Source: Anastatus disparis | Taxonomy: Eukaryota; Arthropoda; Insecta; Hymenoptera; Eupelmidae | Direction of reading: 5' to 3' | DNA length: 64,000 nucleotides | Assembly: GCA_017163975.1 (NCBI GenBank) | Contig: JAFFSR010000239.1 | Coordinates: 6,634,001 to 6,698,000, forward strand | In this document: piece after piece, positions 1 through 13,272 of the stretch | How positions within the stretch are numbered: the first letter of the stretch is position 1 | Layout: every line of letters begins with the position of its first letter | Notes under the pieces: generated by a model | The model's database searches: none | What the model was told of the DNA's origin: nothing | The model's input: only the letters and a program-made list of their open reading frames with translations | Program-made: the position numbers and the translations under genes

Positions 1-306
1 ACTGCGCAAAGAAAATTTAACAATCACAAAAAAAAATCAAATTATACAGTAGTCATGTGAATTTTCAACGTTTATTATAACGAATAAAAATTTTTTTTAT
101 AAATAATATCCATGTCAATAGCAGTTATAATCGATAAAAAGAAAAAAAAACAGTTGTAAAGTTTCACCGAACAAGGCTAATGATAAGAGGCAAAAAGACA
201 AACGTATAAAGGATATATAATTACATTGAATTTCCGTATTGAAAATATTTAATTATTACTTTTTTTATTGAATTCGTTAACGCGTTAAAAATCGTGTACT
301 GACATA

Positions 307-348
307 TTTTTAATATGACAAGCATATATATGCTTGTCATATTAAAAA
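307..348. repeat. 42-bp perfect palindrome
   Basis: The two 21-nt halves, centred between 327 and 328, are exact reverse complements. The core is a GCATATATATGC block flanked by GACAA/TTGTC and by T/A runs. The first mismatch is the 306/349 pair. It could extrude as a cruciform or act as a dimeric binding site. Nothing nearby assigns it to a mobile element. Confidence 0.9.
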
Positions 349-3300
349 CATTATTAAAAAAAAATTTTTTTCTTTTTAGCTTCCTCTTCAATTTGCGTCG
401 TTTCATATTACATACCGAACACTTCATACTAATAGGATAATCGCGTTTATTTCGAGGAAATAAAAGAGAAAAAGAAATAAAACAGATGTGCAATCGATAT
501 GCGGTAAGTGTAGATGATACTTTCTTTAACTATACATCTGAACGGGCTGACATATTTTCAATCTGATAATTTCAAATGAAATAAAAATTTAATTTCTTAT
601 ATCCAGTCAAGAATATCGAATTTTTTTGATAATGTGAAATTTTGTTTTGATATAACGTAAAAGTAATCATCAAATTTTCAAAAGTTTCCATCGTTATTAT
701 TCCAGCTGTAAATCTTTCTTGAACTTTAATTTACGCTAATTAAATCCACAACTCCTCCTTTCAAAAAGAAAGAAAGAAAAAAAAACAAATAATTAAAATT
801 CAAACTTAATTTCATCCTATATCAAACGCATCAATTTGTAAATTTAACAAAGCCATCCATCCATCTTAGACAACAGTATCCGTTCATAAATGTATATCAA
901 CGTATATACACAAGCAAGGGAAGCTCGAGCTTATCCAAAATTAATTTACAATAGCTTTAGAAGCAAAGTTTGAAAGCATAATACATATATACCGGATGTC
1001 GCTCACGGGACAAATTAATATGCGCATGACTAACGTTCCCGTATATCTTTAAACTAAAACTATATATACATGGCGGTGGCGTTTTCTCTCTGCGCGCATC
1101 TGGTTTTCCTAACTTAATTCTATAGTATGTATGACTTTGAAACGTTTAGACATTTTAGTTGGGTTGCATATATACGGTATTTATGCTCTTATCGAGACGA
1201 GCATACTTTATTAGATAGATGGAAATTTTTTTTTTTTCTTATTTATGGACTTAGTTGAGATGCTGGAAGTATTTTGAATTTCATTTCTGAGTTATCGACA
1301 AATTAAATTAAAAGGAAATTTTATATCGGGGATATGTTGTAAATATGTTTATTATGGTTTATTCATTCTTTTTAGAATCTAGATCATATCGACTTCATAA
1401 AAAGTTCGACAGATGTTATCAAAATTAAAATATTTCTGGCTAATTTTTCAGAGAAAATTTTTAAAGATACTATTTTATGAAAAATGTATATTTTTATGGG
1501 GTAAATAATCCGTGAGTTCAATAATTTTTACTTATTTATAGAATTCGTTCAATTTCAAATATTTAAAAATTGAATTATTACCACTTCAAACACTTGGTAA
1601 AAAGCTGCATTATATATTTCAATAATTAATAAAATTGAAAATCTAAATGTTCTGATTAATTCAAAAACGCATAAATGAACGAATCAATTAATTGATCGAA
1701 TGAATCGAGAACACTCGACGTCTCTGAACGATCCCCTATAAAAAGATGTGTAATCCCGTGCCACATAATCGAGCGGAAATAGCAATTAAACGCAATGTTT
1801 TAATTCGTATATCAATAATACAGGCTTCTATGTAATATTACGTCTTCGAAAGATGGTGCGCGTAATTTCCAGTTCAATAAAAATACATTCCAGTTGAATA
1901 ATTGTGCACATATATACAACGTGAGATTATATAGGCTTATACGTGAAATATATATATCCGTATTAATTGCAAGAATATGCATATTATATATAACGAAATA
2001 CCAGAGTTTCGTAGTTTGGCGACGATTAATATAGAAACCAGAGTGCATTTGCTCTCTTTAGCCTTTCCTATAAATAAAGCCCATGCACGTGTGCGTTTAT
2101 TTGTGTGGATGATAGTTGCTTCTTTGAGTTTAAATTCTCTAGCTTTTGATGATGATAAAAAAAGCTTAAGTGTTTTGTCATTACTTCATCCAGTATTTAT
2201 ATGCTCAATTCATGGATTTATATACGTACGTATGTATAGATATTGAATTTACATTGTCTGTTTTTTCATTGTTGTATTCGAATTCGATATAAAAATTTTA
2301 TTACTAACAGTGAATTTTTGAAATTTTAATCATATGACAAATACGTAAGTCATAATTCTTTTCTTTGTTATTTACAAAATGCACGTAAGTGCATTACGTT
2401 TGGACACATTATGCATTCCTTATGCAGAAAATCATACGCGTTTGCAATAAATTTATTCCTGCAAAATTCTCATATGTCACATAAATAAAGATACACCTGC
2501 AAACTTACAAGATACATAAACCTTAATCTTTTTTTTTCTTCGTTTTTTTTTCCTCAAATTAATCGACCTCCCAACTATATAAAACTGCAGCAAAAGTGTT
2601 TGTCCTCCTTCCGAAAAGTTCGCTGGCCCTGATTACATTTTTGATGTATATAGGTACACGTTTGGGTATATATAAGACTTTGCACGCGATGCAGATCCTT
2701 ATGCAAGAATTATTTTTGGGTCAGCAGAAGTTGTAGTAACGTATATATAAGTAGTAGCAGTCATAGAAGAATCCAATGAACTTTTTGGTATACCAGCAAT
2801 ACAATCTAATGATTTATTGTTAGGTTTTAGATTACATTGCAGTTTAAAGCTTCTTCATATATACCATTTTCATTTCTTTATTTTTTTTTCTCATTCTTTC
2901 TTTCTTTTTGCTTTTTTTTAAAGTTGAAAGTCTGTCTATTTGTTTTATGGGATTATAGTTTTAAAGACGGGTTAGTATTCATAATGTCTTAGGTATGTTA
3001 ATTAGGTCAGTAATTTTGTTGATTTTATTTTGAGATTTATCAAAGTTCTACAGATTTATTAACTTATTTTCCATTACCTTTAATTCAAATTTTCTTTTAG
3101 ACTTCAAGCTTGATTAACAGTTATTCAACTTTCAAGTTGGATGTTAGTTTATTAACAAAACGTGAATTCTCGGATTTTTTAAATTAAAATATGAGGTAAA
3201 GCCAGGGAATATGATAGTGTAAGTAAGGCGCCACAAAAGTATACTTTTGTTGTATATAAATAAACGGCAATACACATACGATTTGAATTTATGTTATGAT

Positions 3301-3939
3301 CAATTGATTGCATTGGCACTGCATAACTGATTTTTCACTCTTATTATATGAATTGAATTTTAAACCTTTTTAAACTCAAAAATTTGATTTCAGGCATTTG
3401 GGTTATTTTTTCAAAACTTTTGCTTGGGTATATTGCAAATTTATTCCACTTATCTTATTTAAAAAATGAAATCATTTAAACTATAATTATGTTTATTGAT
3501 CAAATTATTCCACAAACAATTTTAGATATGCTAGTATTCTTATGGAGTATAATATATTTATGAAATATAAGTTATGCTATTGCAATTATGAAGTACAGAA
3601 AATTTTATTTAAAAAAAGTATACGTCGTATATATTCAAACTCAAATGTTCTAAAGCAAAAAAATAATAGTAAATAGACAATTCAATAATAGTTAAATCCA
3701 ATTCATAGCCCAAAACCATAAAAATCCAACTAAACAACTCAATTTCTCGAAAGCACATCGTTTAAGCGCGCTGTGTTTTAAAACTTAAAACGAAAAATAA
3801 GATGAAAACAAACCAAAAACCTTTCGATCACGAAAGTCCTTAGCTTATAGAAAACCCCCTAGGACTGCGTTTCTGTTTCGAAGGTTCGAAGGAAAAATAA
3901 AGAATTCGAAAATTAAAAAGAAGAATTTAAAGAAAATAA

Positions 3940-4240
3940 AAAGAAAAAAAGGCGCAGCGAGCTGTATCGAAGCAAAGGCATGGAAATGATCTTAGTACAC
4001 GCGAACGCTTACATTATTAAACACGGAAGAAGAAGAAGAAGCGCCTTTTCTTAAAAGGAAAAAGAAAAGGATGAAAGAGAGAGAAAGATACGAAATAATT
4101 ATTCGTAACGGCTACGCGAGCGGCCTAATTGCTTGCGAGTAGCGTCGTTATTACACGATGCGATATTGAGGAATGATTCGGTTAACTTAAGGTTAAACTT
4201 TACTCAGCCAACTTTCTTGGTGGTCGCTTAGTGTATTGGA
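3940..4240. other. GC-enriched island, possible regulatory or conserved element
   Basis: This stretch has markedly more G/C and CpG than its surroundings, in particular 4,108-4,180, where a CpG-rich run with inverted GCGAG/CTCGC-like pieces sits. It contains a GAA triplet run followed by a GA-rich tract. Short open frames cross it, but they rely on A-rich runs and no convincing splice sites bound them, so I call it a candidate cis-regulatory island rather than an exon. Confidence 0.25.
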
Positions 4241-4754
4241 GAATCAAAAAAAAAAAAACACCAAGAAAAGATGACTTGACGATCTCTTTTTCGGGTGTAG
4301 AGAGCATCTTACATGCTGTTTTATTTTTCTTTTACAGTCTTTAGGGACAACTTTTTTCTTTGGTTTGTAGAGAGGCGGATTACACACAAACGACTCGTTT
4401 TACTTGTACTTATGGCTTATTGGTGAAAATTTTATTGTCTAATTATTAACTTTGACGGTGTCGTATCTTTAAAAAAAAATTATAATTTAAATATATTTTA
4501 ATCAATATATTTAAATCAAATTGATAATTATTTTTATATTCAGATTGATTTATTTATTCTTACAAATATTCAATAATGAGCCACTTGAAGTCAATATTAA
4601 ATTTAATATATACTTTACAATTTAATTATAGCTTTATATACAAAAAAGTTCGTCGATAATTTCTGATATTTTGTATCTTTCACTATATATAAGTTTTAAT
4701 TACCAAATTATACAAATAATTAGTCCCTTTTTAATTTATTCAAAAATGTATAAG

Positions 4755-4815
4755 ACACACATGCACGCACACGCACACGCGCACATACACGTATGCATAT
4801 ACGCATGCACATATA
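4755..4815. repeat. Alternating purine-pyrimidine tract (CA/CG/TA mix)
   Basis: Sixty-one consecutive bases alternate purine and pyrimidine without a break. They mix CA, CG, TG and TA steps, including a CGCGC core. Such tracts can adopt the Z-DNA form. The open frame through it (His-Ala repeats) is a by-product of the dinucleotide pattern. Confidence 0.85.
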
Positions 4816-6677
4816 AGATTACAAAGTACTCCGTAGATAGAGAAACCGGACGACGTTCCAGAGAGGCCGGTTTTTCACACATATACATACTGTGTCGGGC
4901 GCCAGCTTTTCTTCATTATGCAACAGGAGCCTTGTTTTCCTGGAAAAACGCGTATATGCATGCAGTTGAGTATTTGTGCGTGTCTTAGTTCAGCAATTGA
5001 AAGAAACTTTTATATTAGAATGTGCTATTTATAATACGACGATTCAGTTGATGATGAGCTCGACGCGTTTAATGAATATTAAATAATCTAATGCTTAATT
5101 AGCTTTTATTTTTCAATGAAAGAATAAAAAGGAATACGTGGTATGATATTAAGTTAGATTTTAGATATCTTATAAAAGTTTTTAACTGTCAAATAATCTG
5201 GCAACGCGAAAATAAAAAAAAAACATGGCTAATTACATAAAATAAAAACTTGGATATTTATTAAATTCTTTATCTAATTACAATTAAAAAAAATCTGAAT
5301 TCATATCAACTCCAATCATAATTTATGACCGTTCAAATTAAAATCTACAAAAAAGTAAACTTCAATATTAATTTCAATAAAATAAGTGAGAAAAACTACA
5401 TATTTTATTTCAACTTCACTTTTAATTAGATAAGAGTCGTAATGACTGGACATTTCGAGTTAAATCGAACTCCGGTATAAAATTAAAATATCACACAGAT
5501 TGAGCAAAAAATAAAAAAAAAAAAAATAATTAATAGAACCATTAAAAAAATTTTTATTTTATTATAGACTTAAGAAATTTTTAATGAAACGTTCTCTCTC
5601 CGAACTTAACCTATCAAACATTTCCCTCTCTTATATCTTTTTCAGTAATGAAATAGTTTCTTTCATTTTTCGTTCTCCCACCTTGATTTTTTCTTTTATT
5701 AAGTGTATATAATTTTATATGTATATTGTGCCGACCGGTTCTTGGAAATTAAACGAGTGTGCACAAGTGTGTGCTATTGCGATATATTTGTGATTTCTTG
5801 CCTTCACTGCTTTTTTTTCTTACTTTTTTTTATTGTATCGGCAGCTTTTAATGATAATGACTTTGGCAAGATTGTAACATATGTATGTTTCCATTAAAGG
5901 AGCTTTGCGTATTTATTAATCTATTAAAAACTGGACAAAAGCACGGGCGTTGTTATTAATTGTGTTATTTTTAGAAACCGATAATTATTTTTTTGTACAC
6001 ACGTCGTAACAAGGTTTTTTGTTGAATGGACAAATAATTCAATTATTCTTTTGTCTTTTTTTTTTTTTTAAATTTTATTAATTGAAAAATTATAACATTG
6101 GGATGTACTATTAATTCAATTTATTCATTTAATTTTACGATAATTTTGAAATGTTTTTATTAAGGGCTGTGAATAAATTTTCAGAGTAATATAAAATAAT
6201 TATTTTGAAATATGAATATACATTTATCAATTGCTAAAATTAGTGTAATTTAAATAATAAATGGTGAATTAATATGCATAGTGCGACTAATATGAATTTA
6301 TTGAATGATCAAGAGATTCACACGTCTGCATTAATTACACGATTCCCTTATGTACAATCAATATTATTGTGTAAAATGATAAATTGTTTCTACTCTATTT
6401 TCATTTTTATTTTAACCGTTTTATGTTCATACTTGAAAATTGTTTAATAATAGTGTTAAAACTGCGTGGGAATGATTTATAATTAAATTCAATTTGATCT
6501 ACTGATTTATTTTGTAAAATTTTGAATTTATTGAGTAAATAAATGCAAAAGTTCAAAAATTAAAATAAGCACATACGTTTCTCTGAATTCCAAAAGGTTG
6601 ATCTAAAATTGAGAAAAGAAAGAATTTTGTATCTTGTCGTAGCTATTTTGACTGTTACTACTAACTTTCCAAATTTT

Positions 6678-6860
6678 GAGGTCGTCAGTGGCTCAGTCGG
6701 AAGAGCGATGGATCAAGAATCCAAGTTTGAATCCCGCTCTCGACGGCCGATTAATACAAGCATCACTATATACAATACATATGCTTTGTTCACAAACACA
6801 CTGAGAAACCTCCGTCGCTAATTAGCATCATAATGATAGCATAAATACAACGATGTTAAA
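6678..6860 (+). mobile_element. tRNA-derived SINE, copy 1
   Basis: This is a roughly 183-bp element starting with a tRNA-like head. It has a perfect A-box match (TGGCTCAGTCGG, about 6,689-6,700) and, about 43 bp downstream, a B-box-like GTTTGAATCC with one mismatch to consensus. The body carries the family-conserved TGCTTTGTTCACAAACACAC segment and the tail ends in ATAGCATAAATACAACGATGTTAAA. It is the only copy in the window on the plus strand. Possible degenerate target-site duplication: TTCCAAATTTT before and TTCAAAATTT after the element. Confidence 0.85.
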
Positions 6861-9800
6861 TTTAAAAAAAAATTCAAAATTTAACAAGTTTTGAATTTTA
6901 TTAATTAATCTTTTTTTTTTTAAGATAAGTTATCTTTTTATTCGTATCTCGCATGAAAATCTAGATCGTTTCAGTTTGCGTGATATCCATCAATCAATTA
7001 CTTTCGCTTGAAGATTTACATCACGGGATGTAACAACGTGTTCGGTCAGCGTGTCGACGATTGCAATTGTCACTATTTAGTAGTTCAGTGCCTCGAGGGG
7101 CTATTGAAACTCGTGTATTTATAAAATGTTAGTATACACAGTACATACGAAGAAATTCAATCAGCACTCGAGAGATTTCACGTAAATTGTTATTTAAATC
7201 ATTTTAAATTATCGTATATACGCTTTGATAGTTTCGAAATTAAATTTTTTTACGTAAGTATTATTTATTTGTTAAATTTTTGAAGCACAAATAAATATTT
7301 TGTATAATAGAGTATAGAAAAATTGATTTTTTCAAAATGATTGAGATAATATGAAACCTTGACCTGCATTATTTTCTATGATTTTTTTTTTATATCTATC
7401 AATAGACTTCAAGTCAATTAAAAAAAAATATTCAAAAGAAAAATATATAATTATCCACGTTAATAAATCAGTATTTAGCATTAATTTAACATCATCTATC
7501 AATAAAATTATTATTTTTCAAATAATTAATTAAAAAACTAGATGAAATTAAAAGAACTTTAAAATTCACCCTGCAATATCCATACGTACATCAACGCAAT
7601 CTGAATAACACTTATGTTAGTCGGGTCTTATCATTAAAGGGGCACATCACGCCTGAGTATATAAAAGTAGCGTTAAGCTCGTAAATTCAATAATCAGATT
7701 AATTAAAAGCTCGAAAGCATCGTGGCGCCTTTGTATATATAAATTCGTGTCTGGTTGTAAATTTTAAAGAGCTTTTATACCCTTAAGGATATTTAATACT
7801 TAGCCTTTATTCTTTAATTTTTTTTCTATATGTCTTCCTTTTAATATGTTAACGTATAAGTGATTTTGTTATCGTAACGTTTGATGCCATTGACCTGCTA
7901 TCATATGTATAAAAGCGAATGGCTTTTCTCACTTTTCTCTTTTCCGCTCGTTATGGTTCAAATATCGTCAATGAACGGGTATGAGTAAAGTCTTATTGTT
8001 ATTAGTTTGGATTGATGGAAAAGAGAATGAGCTGAAGTTAATTTCAATAATGATCATGATTGTGATAATAGATTTGGTTGATCTTCAAGTTTTTTTGTTA
8101 AATGAATGTTTTGAAGAGAAACAAATAATATTACATTGCATAAAGTATCGTGTAATTCATGGAAATTGCTTTTCATCGAAATCTTTTGTGTTAAAAAATT
8201 TATTTACACAAGTACGTGAAATCACTATAAAATTTTTTTAACATAAAATATTTTGTAATCCAAAATTGTTACGTATTTTTAACAACAAAAATTTTCGTCA
8301 AGTTTAAATGCAAAATGCAACTGTAAATTTTTGTGCTCAAATTTTTATTTCAAAGTCCACGCAAAATTATTTGTAAATTTTCACACAAAATTTGCGTTTT
8401 GTTTAAAATACTTTTATGTGTTAAAAATTACAAAAAAATTTGTACAATGCATCAATAAAAAAATATTCAACGTCTACGACAATTCAACTTTTTCTTATTA
8501 ATCATTTGATTTGCGAAAAAAGAACTTCATTAAAATATCAAGAAAATGTTTGAGATTTGAACAATTATTTTAAGTATGCCGTCACAAAAATCGTTTACTT
8601 GTAAAAAAAATAATATGATATCATTTTATAACGTATAAAATAGAGTATAATATAACATCACAATTAATGTTTAATGTTTTATAAATAGTCTGATGAATAA
8701 TGGCATTGATTCCATAATAACTTTATAATCGTGTCGATAAATCATAATAAAAGATTCTTATAAGAGTATTATTTTCCTCAATAAAAGGTTCTCCGAAGCT
8801 CAATTTACAAAAAGGAAAAAAAAGTGCTTATGCAAGAGGTGTGTTTAAGAAACTTTAACAAAAAACTTGATAGTATTCATTTCAATTTTTATTTACATAT
8901 TTTATTGAATAGAAATAAAAGTAACATTATTCAATAAATATTAAAATTTTCATTTTATATCAAAGTAATTTTTAATTTTATTTTTTCATTAAATGAAAAT
9001 TTGAAGTAATAAAATTCTTTGTTATTTAAATATCAGTTCGCTCAATATCTCTAAATAAAAATCGACCTAAGCTCAAAATAACATCCATAGCATTATGATT
9101 GGCTTGTGGGTAAGAACCGCAAAATCTCGTGAGATCTATAAGCAAAAATAAGCCTAAAAAAAGGATAAAATAGAAAGAGAAGGTGCAGAAGAGAAAATAT
9201 AAGCAAAGAAAAAATGAGCGGGAGAGAGAGAGGGAGAAATAGTAAAAGAGAAAAAGATCTAAAGAAGAGAATCGGCCGAACTATTTTTATAAGAAAAGTT
9301 AGCCTGTCTCTCTCTTTCTCTTTCTTACTTTCGTGCGAGAGAGTTGAACGCGCACGGGAATCCGATTAACATACAATAAGGACATAATTCTTTGGCTGTT
9401 TCATACACACTTATACACATATGAACGCGTATACAGATATAGAAAATTCATGTGTATGTGTTTTGCGATGTGCCCTTGTTGGCCCTTTTATTTCTTTCTT
9501 TTATCCTCTACTGGCTTTGTCTTTCTGTGTCTATTTCTTTCTTTCTCTCTTTCCGTCTCGTGAATTTTTGTATTTTCTGGTTTATTTTTTCATTTTTTTT
9601 ATTACGACAAGCTAGTATTCAAACAAACAAAAGGAAAGATGAATTTTCGGAAATTTTACTATGATTCGTGTTAAAGTTATCCTTTCAAAGATTTTTTTCA
9701 AATTACTTTTATATATTTTAATATTTGGAATCACTTCTGTCCAAAAATAAACAAGTCTGGTGATAATGTTCTTGGATAAAAAATTATTTGATAGAAACAA

Positions 9801-12800
9801 TCAATAAAATAAAAGTTATTCATTTATTATTTTTAATAAATTTTTATTAAATCAAATTACAAAAAATTTCATCCCGTTACTACTTAATGATATATAATTT
9901 TCAAATCCTTTTAAAAAATCCTTGACTCGCATGTATTTTTAAAGAAAAAACTTATAAAACACATAATTGTCACCAAGAAAAACTTATATACATATCCTCC
10001 TTATAAAATAAGAAATTGCAAATACAAGCAAAGCTTCTCTTATTTTCTTATAAAAAGTGCATCATTAAAATCACGCGCTATATATGCAACACCAAACTTA
10101 TAAGATGTTATATATACTTTAAGCTACTTTCACTACATCAGCGAAAAATGTTAATGCAACTGTAACCTATGAGCATCCCAGTTTTTAAATACATATTATT
10201 GCTTCAAATACACAATGACGAATGCAAGTATATAAAATTTTGCTTACTTATTTTCTTTGAATGATAAAATCCTTGTTTGACATTTTTTATTTACATTTAT
10301 GAGATTTTGTTTTCAAAATTAAATTAAAGTAATGATATTTGTACAATTTTAAACTTTGTAAATTAGGTTAAATTAATTATTTCATGCTCCGTTCAATTTT
10401 GTTTATTTTCATTTCAGTTTTTTAATCGTACCGATAATTATTTCTTAGATTACTTTCTATACGTGTTAATACTAATTAATTCCATATTAGTATCATTCGA
10501 AAACATAATATTTTAGCGTATAATTATATTTAAATTCTTGGGAGCAAATTTATTTTATTGGCTAATAAAATGTTATAATTTAAACTTTAAGTCTGAAAAA
10601 TTAGAAATGTAAAATTTGAAATTATTTTGAGATCTCGAGAAATGAAGCATTAAATGAACATATATAGTATTTATATTCACAAATAAACTGAAAATGTAGT
10701 CATTAAAATTCGAAATCTTTATTTCAGTACATATATCACGCTTGTACGTAACGTGAATATTTACTGATTTTTTATTAACTTTAGTTAAAATACACGACAA
10801 AAATACATTTATTACAATACAATACAAAAGCATTGTAAATAGCACAATTATTTTCTATAAAAACTTTTAATTTTCAGACATTTTAAAAATACCACAGTAC
10901 ATTTTTTTTTCATCAACTTGAATTGAAGATTTTCCACATTGTGTTTACCGATTGACGATGGATTAAAATTAAAAAAAAAATGGTTATCAACTTTTATTTT
11001 AAAATATCTTCCTTTGAAAATGTCCATTGATGATGAGAATTAAGGCCATTAAATGTGTACCAATTCACAGTATTTACAATGTGATAAAATGAATCAACAC
11101 GTCGTTAAATGAACGAAAAATCTATAGCCTCTGGACATAATTTCTGAGTACACCTTTCTTATACTACTGATCCATTGAAATTTACAAAACCAAGTTTCGT
11201 TTAATTGTTAAAAATAGGATTATAAAGCTAATAATAAATCTTCTTTTGTTTTTAATTTCGTTCTTAAACATTTTTATATGATTGATTAGTTAAAATTGTT
11301 GATTGTTGATCGAAAACAAATATTTATTGAGATTATTTTTAGTGAAAAAAAGTCATTTGAAAAATCATCAGTATTAAATTTGGGAATGCATTTTCATAAC
11401 TTAGTAATTACAGTTATTTAAAATTTAGAAATCAAAATTAATGTACCTTATTACTCTTTATCATCGCAAATATTTCTTTTAACAACTTCAATAATAATGC
11501 CGAAAAAAATTTACTGAAAATAATAAAAGCTCAAGCTACTTAAACATATAATTCAACGCTTATTTATATTGACCATTAACAATACAATCGTCGAAAGTGA
11601 AGCAGTAATTTTATTATGTTTTCTTTTTTCTTCCTCACAAAACCCTACTGGTCTCGCATTATTTTTTTTTTTACAAACCATCCGTTGAAAACATTTACAA
11701 TTTCAGTATAACAATTGCGTGTAACTTCACGCGCTTACCTCCGCCACTTAAAACTTCTTAAAGTTTTAAAAAAGGAATTTTTACGATCAACCAAGACTCA
11801 ATGCTTCCTTAATGATCCTCTTCCATTACAACAAGACCTTATAGTGGTATTACATATCACCGAAAAAAGAAAAAAAAAAGGATACGCGATACCTCTTCTC
11901 TTTCTTTATTATTTTTATTTCTTTTGTGGGTTATTTAAACGTGGTCATTGAAATTTTTATGAGATGCTCATAAATCGAAAAGGAATTTACTGTGTATTAC
12001 TCTGTAATTCTGTATGTTCATGACTTGTTAACGATTGTTCATCTTTATATATATTATCGGTGTATGCCTCTCATTGTTGATTGTATGAGAGAGAGAGAGA
12101 AAAAAAGGGTGTAAGAGATAAATTTACGAGTTGTATTTTAACAATAAAGAAGAAATATGATCTTTGAAGAATTTCGGTTATTAAAAATTAAATCCTTTAT
12201 TAGAATTCTTTTTTCATTTAAATTTTTGTTTATGATTTATTATAATATAAATAAGAATTTTCTTTCAATAAATAAAAAGAAAATATTTAAGAACCAATTT
12301 AACGTGGAATTTCTTAATTTTTTGCGCATCTTTAAAATGATTTTAAAATCCAATTAAATCCAGATTACTTTAAACAAGATCCTCAACAAACAACAATAAA
12401 AAAAATGTGAAATAACTTATATGGATACAAGATAGTCACAATAAGACCGAAAAAGGATGAAATACAAAATATTCAAAGGACAAAAGAAATTGAAGCAAAA
12501 AAATAATAGAGCTTACAGTTGTTTATCGCAGGTGTGAAACAATAATCTCGTTTCTATATATACACCAATGTACAAAAGGTATTGCGGCTCGTTAAGGCTT
12601 GTATATAAATGATCCTCACCTATTTTGAATCAAGTAATGAACGTAACACATACATACACGTATACGCTTTAGTTAATGTAAAAGGAAAATCTGGTTTGTA
12701 TAATAGCGTGTGTCAAGAGACAGAGGAAGTTATTTGCTTTGTAAAGTCCGGTCTGAATTTACATTTCAAACTATGTTTATTGGATGGTTTGCTGCTTTAG

Positions 12801-13090
12801 CCTAAGACTCGCGTAGAGTTGCAGAAAGTATAAAACAAAAGTATGAGATTCAAAAGGATTATTGAGATTATTTACTGATTTTGTAAATCGTCTGAGATTC
12901 TTTTTTCTAAATAATCATTATTTATTTAATTTTTTAAGTTGTCTGGTGTCACGCGACTTTAGATGACTTATTATGTTGGAGTTAAGGCATCTCCTACACT
13001 ATATGAATTGAGAAAAATAAAAAAAAATAATTTAATTATTTATTGAAATAACTATAGCTCTGAAGTTTAAATATTTTAAGAGATTCATTT
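6861..13090. other. Non-coding AT-rich stretch
   Basis: I see no supportable gene. A purine-rich tract at about 9,150-9,275 with GAGAGAGAG motifs is followed by a pyrimidine-rich CTCTCTCTTTCTC tract at about 9,305-9,335. A second GA run lies at 12,087-12,100. The open frame at 7,981-8,241 has a hydrophobic low-complexity composition and no gene signals, so I leave it uncalled. Confidence 0.55.
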
Positions 13091-13272
13091 TTTATTTGAC
13101 GTTGCTGTATTTAGGCTATCAATACAATGCTAATAAGCGACGAAAGTCATCAGTGTGTTTGTGAACAAAGCACATGTAACGTATAATGGTAATTGTATCA
13201 ATCGGTCGAGAGCGGGATTCGAACTCGGATCCCCGAGATTATGAATCCATCGCTCTACCGAGTGAAGACCTC
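13091..13272 (-). mobile_element. tRNA-derived SINE, copy 2
   Basis: This is a minus-strand copy of the same family. Read on the minus strand it begins with the GAGGTCTTCACTCGG head, has a B-box GAGTTCGAATCC that matches consensus well, the conserved TGCTTTGTTCACAAACACACTG core and a tail ending near CAGCAACGTCAAATAAA. No clear target-site duplication is visible, so it may be an older insertion. Confidence 0.85.

Larger units (their letters stand above)
1..6677. other. Non-coding AT-rich stretch
   Basis: No gene is supported here. The few open frames of 60-105 codons are low-complexity, A/T-driven or simple-repeat translations without a plausible start context or partner exon. The notable contents are a perfect palindrome at 307-348, a moderately GC-rich patch at about 3,940-4,240 and an alternating purine/pyrimidine tract at 4,755-4,815, each listed separately. 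The rest is A/T homopolymer-rich sequence in which I see nothing else. Confidence 0.6.

Noticed and set aside
4671..4988. 105-codon plus-strand frame with His-Ala repeats
   Set aside because: The central part is a translated alternating dinucleotide tract and the rest has no gene-like features.
7981..8241. 86-codon plus-strand frame starting MSKVLLLLVW
   Set aside because: The hydrophobic start tempted a signal-peptide call, but the rest is low-complexity Ile/Leu/Lys sequence with no Cys pattern, no TATA box at the right distance and no partner exon.
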